Source of the DNA: Symsagittifera roscoffensis
Taxonomy: Eukaryota; Xenacoelomorpha; Acoela; Convolutidae
Direction of reading: 5' to 3'
Assembly (NCBI RefSeq): GCF_963678635.1
Contig: NC_087062.1
Coordinates: forward strand, 8,050,193-8,110,192
Length of the DNA stretch: 60,000 nucleotides
The first letter of the stretch is position 1; the number at the start of each line of letters is the position of its first letter. Shown here piece by piece: positions 28,731 to 38,041 of this stretch. The translations under genes and the position numbers were made by a program. The notes under the pieces were generated by a model. It worked only from the letters and a program-made list of their open reading frames with translations, was not told where the DNA came from and did no database searches.

Positions 28731-31338
28731 AAATTTTAGTTTTTTTCTCCAACTCCTTTTTCTAATAACCTCCAATGAAAACATAAACCCTTCCCCCCGC
28801 ACAGGACCCCAAGATTTATTAGTAACACATTACGATTGTGAAGAAAACGATCAAAAAACACTACACAAATATGCAATAAATCAAGTATCACAATGCGAAA
28901 CAGAACCACAAGCCATAGAAACAACAAATGTAATAGCGACACTTTATTCAAAAGCCCGAGCAACAACAGTTATAGGATATAAATTCACAGCAACATTTTC
29001 TGAAAAGAAAGTACATTGTTCACAAGTCTCAAACGGAAATAAAAACCGACTTGACCACGAATCATTCTACCAGAGTAATATCGAACGATTTTTACATCTC
29101 AATCCCGAAGATTGTAAAAACGAGTTACTAAGACTCAATATCACAAGAAATAAAAACACAGATAGAAAATTAGTATATTTCCAAGTTTTTTCAGATTCTG
29201 TACATCAAGCAGAACTTGAAAGATATCAAGGACATATAAAATTAGATGAAAAATACCCATATAACGGCGCACACGGAAGATTAACTTATGATATACACGA
29301 TAAACACTGGATACCACACATTGGTATAAATGACCCATCAAACTGCAAAGCAGACACAAAAAATAAAGAATATCAAGAAATCATGTTTTTCGATTGGAAA
29401 ATACAACTCGAAAAAATACAACTCACACGCGATTTATCTGACAACACAATGATCTATCAAGGAATTAGATTACCCTGTAAAAACGATCAAGGCTATTGTG
29501 ACCCTACAACACGAACACAAGCAACAATTGTTTGGTTCCCCGAAGACACATGTACAACATTTCAAGTAGCAAAAATACATGCTCGTATGATAAAATTTCA
29601 CGAAAAATATTTTATACAATCAATTCCATATGAACAAGTCCACCCATCACGAAGACAAAGTTCAAATTTTAGAAACATACACAATATAGAAAATAAATTG
29701 ACACGTTTTCAAATATATCAAGAAACAGAACTTGCATGTAAATACAGAAATCCACTTCACAAAACACAATACTCCGAGATATTAGTTGAATACGGAAAAG
29801 GATTCGACATGACCACTGGAAAAGTAAAAATCGACCCATACGCCACAAGTCACCCCATAAATGAAGGAACATCATATATACCAGTTGATTTTCAAAAAAG
29901 TATTAGTCAACCTGGTGGACATCTAAAGCCCCATAACACTAGAAGCACACGTTTACAAGAACTATCACTAATGAATAGTACATATTTCGGTAACATCCAC
30001 TATGATATTCACCTAGATATGAAATTAGACTACACAATTAGCAGAATTTTTCAAGAAATGTCACTCTCTGAATTAGAAACACTTCACCAGCTATGCGAAT
30101 TAGAAAGGACACAAATCCTACAATCACTTGCACTAGCAGTATTAAAAATACCCTACGCAGGATATTTACTATCAGGAAATAGATCAAATTTTCTAGACTA
30201 TGAAGGAAACATTTTATGGTTTTATACCTGTACCAAAAAAGTATCACCACTATATGTTTTTGAAGATAAACGATGCTATAAAAGAATCCCTATCTTTTAC
30301 AAGAATAAAGTACACTTCGTTGACACACTTTCAAGACGAACCTATTTTTGGGATACCGCAGTCCCATGTGGATCAGAAAATAGCCACAATGTAGTTCAAC
30401 TGAACCCTGATGAAGATAAATATTACCTTCTTACCCCATATCCGACTTTAATGCAATCACTCAAAAAAATTTCACCTGAAAGCATCAGAGCTATTGCTCG
30501 AAACCCAAATATTGACCTACAATCAATTGGAATATATTCAAAATCCGATATCCAACATCACATTAGAACACAACAATTCCAAGAATTACTAACACAAATG
30601 GACACTATACAAAGATAGTCAATTGACCAAAACTTACGCAAACTTGCCGAAACCGCAGGATTTGCAGATATTTATACACAAGACTATAGCGGATATTTTA
30701 AAGACATTAAAGACTATATATATCTAAACGGTGAAAAATATAGACCACAAGATATTTCACCTATAAATATTTTTAGCTTTGTTACACTAAAAAATGAAAT
30801 TCTCAATTTTCTAGGATGGCCCTACTACATCTTAGAAAAATTAACTATTTTATACGCAATGTTTAACTTTATAGGATTTCTTTTTTCGCTTTTAAAAGGA
30901 ATCTATAATACATGCGCTATACACACACAAGTAAATAGACAAGCAAGTGTAGCACGCATACTATTTGCAGGATTTTTTGGAATTTTTTCATCATCAATAA
31001 ACAAAATTCTTTTAGACGCACAAATAAAAGAATACAACACAAAAATAGCAACAAGACAGAACACATACGACGAAGAACATAACAATGTAGACATAACGCC
31101 TACAGCACCACAGTTACCACCCTTACCACATAACCATCCACTATCACTAGTCCCACGAAATTTTCGAAATTTAGCAATAACACATAATCCAAATTTTCGA
31201 CTCACCACATCACAAAGTCCCATTCAACATATAATGACACACCAGTCACAAGATGATAATACTTATGAACAAATTATAGAACAACCCCATACCACCGCTT
31301 TTCAGTCTCAAAATAATAATTTTTTTAGCCCACGATGA
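28672..31338 (+). pseudogene. env: Element 1 envelope-type glycoprotein ORF with one internal stop
   Basis: The frame is open from before 28672 to 31338 except for a TAG at 30616-30618. Near the N-terminus is a signal-peptide-like stretch (FSFFLQLLFLI). An ectodomain with many Cys residues follows, including YDC, CETEP and a C-terminal block with CYKRIPIFY, FVDTLSRRTYFWDT and VPC. This pattern resembles class III (gB-like) fusion glycoproteins of chuviruses, which LTR elements have captured repeatedly; I judge this from motif memory, not a search. Hydrophobic segments near 30859-31010 (FNFIGFLFSLLKG, ARILFAGFFGIF) would anchor it. No ATG lies near the signal peptide; a ttttag/t acceptor at 28739 suggests expression from a spliced RNA, as for errantivirus env. 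The stop would remove the membrane anchor. Confidence 0.6.
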
Positions 31339-33143
31339 GCCGACAACTTGGATCCCTACACCGCTCAAATTCCCACCCGACCAACCTCAACACTCCAATT
31401 ACAATAATTCCACTTTTTGCTTTCCCACCACCCGATTTCCCAACCAATAATGTAACATCAGGCATGATTTCAGACACTAATTCACATATCTCAGTTTTAT
31501 ACTCCATCTCACAACTCAATAACCCAGATATTGAAACCCCTGACGAATTTGCAGACTCTGAACCATCTCCATCCAATAATTTTCAAACCAACTCATCAGT
31601 TTTTTCAAAACCCCCTTTTCAACCAATCCCGCCAAATTACCCACTCCCATCGATTTCTACACCCTCTTATGCTTCACAAGTCACCCCAACCTACTCTTCA
31701 ATTCATTCAGACCGATCATCCAATTCTCCAGATACTCCCCAAATCTCCCAGGAACTAGATAATTTTATCACCCTACAACAACAACCCTTCCACCTTGAAC
31801 ATTCCACTATAAATCAGATTTCATCCACAATAGAATCATCAAACCCACCTACCCCTACACCCTTTTCAGCTTATACCGCATCATTAACACCATCCTCCAC
31901 ATCCACCGAATCATCAAATAGCACTAATAGAGCTTATCGCACTTTTAAAAGAAAATTCCCGAACCATCCATTTCCAACAAAACCAGGAACAGCCCGTGAA
32001 TATATTAATCATCCAAATCACACTAACACGAACGATTTTTTAGCCATCACCCTGTCTTCATTTCCACAGTATACTTTAAACACCCCTAACGACACTAACA
32101 ACACACGCAGTTTTGTAGATGAACACGTTTTAATGCCTACACTTCAATGGACATCATATTATCATTTCACTAACCCCCTTTGCCTACCTTTATCTAATAC
32201 TCACATCGATATAGAAAGAAATAAAGATATGCTATATCGACTCACCACACCATTATCACATAGACAATTTACTTATATAGGGTATAAAAAGTCAATAAAA
32301 ACAAACACTGCACCTCGTGCTAACGAATTTACAATAGAATATTACGATCACAACATCATCCGAACTAACCAAGACCAATTTTTAGATGATGACCGTTTCG
32401 CTAACCCACAAATCACAGAAAAATTTTTCATCAAAACACCATATGTATTTACACTCAATATATTTGATCGCAAATTCGACCACATCATTTCTGAAGCACT
32501 AACCGACACACAAGCTTACGAAAGTTTTAAAGAAAAATTTCAATTATTTTCACTAACCTTTCATTTCCTTGCACCACATGAAAGAGATTTGCACTGCTCA
32601 CACGACATTATGTTACGCACTAAACAAACCCACACATATACATATTATCGCTTCATAAAAAATCACTTTGATCTACACACTCCATCAAGACAACCACACC
32701 ACCGTTTTCAATTTATTAACTCTAAGTACACTTCACCATTTTTTCTTAACTTCACATATTGCATCAAAGATACTAACCTTCACGGTATTCTTCGCAATTA
32801 TGATCCCATAACCCAAATGTATATTTTTTGTCCCATCACAAAGACCTTCAACGCAGAAGAATCCAGACCCTTCCTTATCCCACATGAATTTGTTCAACCT
32901 ATAGAAATCCCCATATTAGAATTCATCCACAACACTAAATATAACCACAAATTATATAATCTCATCCAAAACACACCTTATGATTTTGCAGTTGGCACTG
33001 AAGAACTAAAAACCATTAAAGCACTTCAATTGCTTTGGCCACTGCTTCAAACTAAAAACATCATTCGCATACTAGCAAAGTTACTAACAAATTCCGACAT
33101 AATCCACGACATCTTCCCCCTCGGTTTTTTCCCCGACGACTAA
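31335..33143 (+). CDS. Accessory ORF D: 602-aa protein of unknown function
   Basis: The ATG overlaps the env stop as ATGA (31335-31338). Residues 1-205 are Pro/Ser/Thr-rich and apparently disordered. About 210-602 looks like a folded domain rich in aromatic residues and His (LQWTSYYHFTNPLCL, FTYIGYKKSIKT, FQLFSLTFHFLAPHERDLHC, ALQLLWPLLQ). No signal peptide, membrane helix, zinc knuckle or enzyme motif is visible. The frame is uninterrupted, unlike pol and env, with the same A/C-rich base usage. The arrangement (disordered N-terminal half, compact C-terminal half) resembles ORF C in outline. It does not match any retroviral gene I know. The 3'-most position mirrors accessory genes of complex retroviruses. 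Confidence 0.7.
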   Translation: MSRQLGSLHRSNSHPTNLNTPITIIPLFAFPPPDFPTNNVTSGMISDTNSHISVLYSISQLNNPDIETPDEFADSEPSPSNNFQTNSSVFSKPPFQPIPPNYPLPSISTPSYASQVTPTYSSIHSDRSSNSPDTPQISQELDNFITLQQQPFHLEHSTINQISSTIESSNPPTPTPFSAYTASLTPSSTSTESSNSTNRAYRTFKRKFPNHPFPTKPGTAREYINHPNHTNTNDFLAITLSSFPQYTLNTPNDTNNTRSFVDEHVLMPTLQWTSYYHFTNPLCLPLSNTHIDIERNKDMLYRLTTPLSHRQFTYIGYKKSIKTNTAPRANEFTIEYYDHNIIRTNQDQFLDDDRFANPQITEKFFIKTPYVFTLNIFDRKFDHIISEALTDTQAYESFKEKFQLFSLTFHFLAPHERDLHCSHDIMLRTKQTHTYTYYRFIKNHFDLHTPSRQPHHRFQFINSKYTSPFFLNFTYCIKDTNLHGILRNYDPITQMYIFCPITKTFNAEESRPFLIPHEFVQPIEIPILEFIHNTKYNHKLYNLIQNTPYDFAVGTEELKTIKALQLLWPLLQTKNIIRILAKLLTNSDIIHDIFPLGFFPDD

Positions 33144-34731
33144 CATGTAAGTATAAATTTTCATATTCTTAACTAATAAATTAAAATAAAACACTAACCA
33201 TTCTTTATTCATGTTTTATTTAGATTTTTTGTCTTCATCTCACGATGATCTGCAAAATACACAAAAGAAAAATAAAAAATAGAAAACTTCTTCAAATTTT
33301 TCAAAACTCTAATAATCTTTTGCACCAGCTAAATTAAATAAAGTTCATACCAATGTAGTAATTTAATTTATAAATTATTTCCCTAAAAGCAGTAATTCTA
33401 ATAATGATGAAAATTTGTAACTTAATTTTTCCCCAAAACTAGCAGTAAAATTGAAATTCTATGTAGTAAATTGATAAGACGAAAATGCAGTACTAACCTT
33501 TTGATATTTCCATTCACTCGCACAAAAATTCTATCCAAACTCGCACAGCTCGCCCACGAAGAATTGTTTAAATAATGATTTTCAGTTTCAAGCTTTCACA
33601 CTCAACAACTCTAACACACGATAACAAGTTTCAAACTTTCCTTTAACCCGGTTGGAAAGGAATTATATACTAAACAAAACTAACCAACGCAGCTTACTAA
33701 ACACCACAACACATAGAATAACAGCATGACTAAGAAAAGGAAACCAACGGTACCCAAACCGGATTAACCCAGTTTAAACTGGATAATTTATTCTTTTGAA
33801 GACTATTATAAAGTCTAAGAAAGAAATAATAAAACACAAAAAAGTCGAAAGACAAACCCATACCAAAAACAATTTGATTTTTGAAAAAAGGACACAACCA
33901 ACAAAATATAAGAAAAACCACTATAAACCCAACATAAAAAGTTATCACATAACAGGACCTCTCACAGAAACCGCACGAAATCATACTCCCACTCCTGGCC
34001 TAACCCACCAGAGAGGACGTCCTGAGCATGCTCTATAGCCGGCCTAACCCACCGCGCTACATCCACGCTTTGTGACCACACTTCTATTTTTAATAAGAGG
34101 TACTCAAGGGTGAGTAACTCTTCAAAATAACTGAACTAAAACAAAAAGCTTTTGTGAAAACAACTAACCAAAATCATAATTAAAACACCAAACTAATAAA
34201 ATTTTATAAAATATAAATTATACCTTGCAGTATATAGATCAGCATACAACACCAAAGACGAACATCCAAAGACAAAATGACTCCACTACACTCGAAAAAG
34301 AATGGCCAACCACAATCAATATGCCGCCCACAATCACAACTCAAAGGGTTTAGAGTACGACTTGACTTCGCAGAAAAGGACTTCATTGAACTAAACCAAT
34401 GACCACCTCGATGTTCAAGTATACGTACAGATCCGAGTAATCAGGCATCCCCTCCACGCACAATCTCCACGCCATTCCCAGACAAGGTCAACCCAAAAGA
34501 AGTTCTCTACATGGAACAGAAAAACCTGACATAGCCAACCATTCTGAAATCAGATTTGAGTTTGTTGCGAAAACCCAGTCGTTGTCATGAGAAGACACAG
34601 CGATTGAACCTGGAACTTCTCTGACAAGAGAACCCAGAAGAATTATGATGTTCGCCAAAAACCAACGTCCATCATCCATCCTTTGAATTGCAGAAAGACT
34701 ATTCTAAAAAACTCTGTAAAACCCGGATGGG
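33144..34731 (+). other. Element 1 3' non-coding region
   Basis: About 1.6 kb without a supported ORF. It contains a hairpin near 33643-33663 (cctttaacc-cggttggaaagg), a perfect 14-bp palindrome ccagtttaaactgg (33769-33782), and two direct copies of ggcctaacccacc (about 33998 and 34041). The sequence before the 3' LTR (ggatgggtgg) is a poor polypurine tract. Confidence 0.5.
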
Positions 34732-35141
34732 TGGAACCTGATCTAAACTACATTTTTTGAATGGATAAATTAGATATTTTACCACTGTAAAGTATTTAAT
34801 ATTAACCAATCATGATCCATCTAACTAACAACCCACTTATTTGTAAGTGCTGAAATTACTTGTAATTTCAGCACCAGAGAGATTTGAATTTAACTTAGAA
34901 ATTAGTTGACTCTCCAAGCGAACTTCAGCAGCCGCAATAAACCAGTATACCCTAGATCTATTGAGCCTAGCAGAGACTAGTTAAACAACCTGAGACTAGA
35001 TAGTATAAGAGTAAGATTAGGATCGGTATTAGACTAAGAAGTTGCACGAATCTATCCGGCCGAAAATAAGATAGCGTGACGAGCAGACGGTGTACCTTAT
35101 CCGAAATTACTCTATGAGTTAACCACCTCGGATATAACTCA
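34732..35141 (+). repeat. Element 1 3' LTR
   Basis: Matches the 5' LTR over all 410 bp with three visible differences (two near 34758-34763, one near 34912). The hairpin and aataaa are preserved. The NCX intron resumes with gctttt, matching the target duplication. Confidence 0.93.
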
Positions 35142-35372
35142 GCTTTTAAACGCTTTTTGATAGTTCTGAAAAATCGACTTGGTCATCCAGAAAAACCCTT
35201 TTGGAGCCCGGGAAAACCAGGAATCCTCCTCAAAAATTATAAACATTATTGAGTCCGTTGTTTCCTCGCTAGCCTAGGTAGCCTTGAACTCGAACGGAAC
35301 AGACTCAGACTTTTTCGGACATTTACCTCGAGGATAAATGGTCTGAATTTAAAAATATCGTTTTCGTTTCAG

Positions 35373-35492
35373 ATCTTGGGCGGGGAGCTCGGTGGCTCGA
35401 AGCCTATGCGATGGGGCTCCTCTGGATTCCTACTTCTGTTATGGATCGGATATACAACAGTCTGCAGCTCAAAAGCTCTTGGATACTTCTGA
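35373..35492 (+). CDS. NCX (SLC8): Na+/Ca2+ exchanger terminal exon
   Basis: The exon follows a consensus acceptor (cgtttcag) in phase 0 and encodes ILGGELGGSKPMRWGSSGFL, then a last helix and a stop at 35490-35492. It matches the NCX C-terminus ('EIGGELGGP...K......LLWLLYI..SS..AY'), including the GGELGG hallmark and the final helix. It lies 21 kb from the preceding exon because of element 1. A transcript that ended in an LTR would lack this helix. A candidate poly(A) signal aataaa is at 36580-36585. Confidence 0.93.
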   Translation: MLGGELGGSKPMRWGSSGFLLLLWIGYTTVCSSKALGYF

Positions 35493-36484
35493 TTGAAAAC
35501 CTGGAAAACTGAAATTCTTAAAAAAATCCTTTCAAAGTCCTTTCATTTTGAATTCCTTTCAAAACGCGGTTTAGAATTTTTAGAACCATTCTATAAAAAA
35601 GTGAACCCGACTCTCCTATAATAACCTAATATGCTATGTCCTCAAAACGATTCCCGTATCAAATATGAATATATGAATAAGTTTTTAATGACCAATTGTG
35701 ATATCGCCAAAAATTTACCAAAACCAACATTTAATCCTCATCCAGCAAATCAGTATTTGTACAACACGTGCAGTTGATTTGGATGTTAGAAGATTTTGCG
35801 GCTTTTCTACTAGTTGTTTAATTTTGCTACAAAAATTCAGTGTTTTATTTTTGATGCGCTAAAACCTACAAAAGGCATTTGATCCATATAAATAATCAGT
35901 GCAATGAATATCTTTTTTATCCCAAACCTTTTCCTTTAATTACTGTGTGTTTCAGAAGGCAGTGAATCAAATTAACCCCTTTGCTGGATGAGATTATTCA
36001 AAATCAGAAACGATGATTATTGTAATTGCGAATGGGAGTGTTTGCCTTACGTAAATTCGTTTTGATGTGTTTTTATTCTTTTAAATTATTTCAGGCAAAT
36101 GGAAAACAAATTGATGTCTAAAATGATATCAGTTGCTACTCTCGTTTTTGTTTCACGTTTTTGAAGCCGCCTTCAGAAATAATCACAACGCCTTTGACAT
36201 GCTTTTTGTTCGAAGATTAATGGTTTCAAAAACTGCAAGAGATTCTGTTTTCATTCCTTCAATTCAAAGCTAATCAAAAAATCAAAAAGCAAATCAAAAG
36301 AATGAAAAAAGAATCAAAAACGATCAAAGCCAATTCACTTCAAATCTTTATAAAAAAAATTATATCAAAGCAGCAGCTTTATATGGTGTACTTTTTGTTC
36401 AAAAATGTTTATTTTTAATGATGAATGAATTTCAATTGCAATTTCACCTTCTAGAATTATTTTTATCTAGATACAGCCCCACTG
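35493..36484 (+). other. Likely NCX 3' UTR and downstream DNA
   Basis: No ORF or repeat boundary was recognised. The AT-rich sequence after the NCX stop probably includes its 3' UTR. The first clear aataaa is at 36580, beyond the MITE start, so the UTR end is unknown. Confidence 0.4.
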
Positions 36485-36492
36485 CATTAGGA

Positions 36493-36706
36493 GGCTCTAT
36501 TCTTTCCCCTTTTTTTTCTAATTTCGAAATTCAAAAACTGATTTAACGCTGTCATACTGCAACGAACTTTGTCATAGTGAATAAATCAACAATTGTGGGC
36601 AGATTTGCTCTTCAAAATTTACATGTAGAACAACTATTAGAAAGAAAGAAAATTTGAAAGGTGGGGGGGGGGGGGGGGGTGAAGGAAGAGGAAAAGGAAA
36701 AGAGCC
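36493..36706. mobile_element. MITE with ggctcttttt-type termini, copy 2
   Basis: The 214-bp unit has inverted ends ggctctattctttccccttt and aaaggaaaagagcc with a G run inside the right end, matching the design of the element at 14053-14271. Flanking 8-bp repeats are cattagga / cattggga (one mismatch). The left end lacks the long C run. Confidence 0.7.
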
Positions 36707-37005
36707 CATTGGGAAACATAGGAATAACTAAGAGCAAAGTTAAATCGAAGCAAACAAGGAAGAAACAACTGGAAACCAAAAAAACAAGATGTGATTACCC
36801 CGCCCTCAAAAATAGGAAACATCTTTCACGAAATTTAAAACAAAGAGTCAAAAATTTAGAGCAAATTTAAAATTCTTTTAAATTTTATGACGGTGAAAAA
36901 GAAGAAAATTTTGTTATCATGCATTGAGAGTTAATTCTAAATTTTTATATGTACATCGAATCACAACTGAAAAGATTTCAAATGTTATATCACTCGACCC
37001 GACCT

Positions 37006-37344
37006 TGTTAAAAAATTAGGACAAAACTGTCTGTGATTAGAATTGATAAAACTTAAACTAAGACTAGTTTAAGACGGTGTGGCTAAGATTCCTACAAATT
37101 AGTTGTAGGCTTTTATTTAAGACTAAATAAAAGACTGAGGTATCTAAGCTAAGTTAAGAGATGTTAAAAAAGGTTGAATTAGTTTCGGAGGATTAGTTGC
37201 ATATCAAAAAGTATCAATGAACAAACTCTCAGTCTACCAAAAGCCGTTGCGCTTTTGGCAGCTATTTTAAATTAGCGTGTTAAGAGGTCACAGCTAAATA
37301 TAACTCAAAGGTTATAAAATCAACATAAACTATCACATTTGACA
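37006..37344 (-). repeat. Element 2 3' LTR
   Basis: On the plus strand it begins tgttaaaaaattagg and ends cacatttgaca. It contains an inverted cctacaaattagttgtagg hairpin. An aataaa-like stretch (aaataaaag) lies near 37124 on the plus strand. Confidence 0.9.
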
Positions 37345-38041
37345 TTCCCCGCGAAAAATTACTTAACATATACTTTCGCCACGCAAAAGGAATGAACAGA
37401 CACCGGGATGAATAAGTGGGTGTGCTGGTCCGGAAAAGCCCCACAATTGGGCCCGTTGGGCGAGAAGATAGCACCAAAAGGGATTGATCGAAAGTTTATC
37501 CCGTGGTATTACCCAATGGGTGAGAAGAAGATTTAGCATTGACTAATTGTGTTGTGAAATAACTCAAGATTAAAATTTTAAGTGGTTCAGAAATAATCCA
37601 ATCGTAACGTATTAGGTCAGCACTAGGGGTAACTTTTCAGCTCTAACTGCGATATAATGTTAGGCAAGGTTATATCACCACAAAAATACTAGAAATATAG
37701 AGTTTTTCAATGTGAGATTTCTAAAATTTTGAGTTTATATGGCGAGGTTACTAAATTTTTAATTCATCTAAACTGCGTCCCGATTTGTAGCTCTATTGAT
37801 CGTCCATCTCCTTAGTTCCTCAAGCGTCATTGGTCGTCCCAAGAGTTCCATTGCCGAAATGATAGAAGGAGTGTTTAGCCAGTCCGGATCGAGTACGATT
37901 GGTGAAGATGTTGGTTCAGAAGCTTCAGAGGGTAGGCCCGATGGGTGGAATTGGGTAGTACAGATCTCGGGTCTGAATTTAACCTTCTTGCGTGGTGTAA
38001 TTTGTCTGGCTGTTCCAGAGGACTTTATACCGCTCGGAGAC
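37345..38041 (-). other. Element 2 region between coding tail and 3' LTR
   Basis: About 700 bp with no coding signal on the element's sense strand beyond the tail ORF. The DNA is moderately GC and contains several 'gatgggt/gggcc' stretches. Plus-strand ORFs here are antisense shadows. Confidence 0.4.

Larger units (their letters stand above)
16247..35141 (+). mobile_element. Element 1: giant env-bearing Ty3/gypsy-type LTR retroelement
   Basis: This 18,895-bp element is bounded by 410-bp LTRs that begin TG and end CA, differ at only three positions by eye, and are flanked by a 4-bp duplication (gctt at 16243-16246 and 35142-35145). The order protease, RT, RNase H, integrase is that of Ty3/gypsy elements, and an envelope-type ORF follows pol as in errantiviruses. 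Unusual features are the size (typical relatives are about 5-10 kb) and six ORFs beyond gag, pol and env. The coding strand is A/C-rich and G-poor. It lies in the last NCX intron in sense orientation. Interruptions occur at 24314, about 26230, 27494, 28335 and 30616, so this copy is probably not autonomous. Confidence 0.93.

Noticed and set aside
33940-34080. tRNA-like D-arm sequence (minus strand) near the end of element 1
   Set aside because: No proper B box or T-arm follows, and the repeated ggcctaaccc motif explains the similarity.
34560-34640. B-box-like ggttcaatcgc on the minus strand
   Set aside because: T-arm and acceptor stems do not pair; no A box at the right distance.
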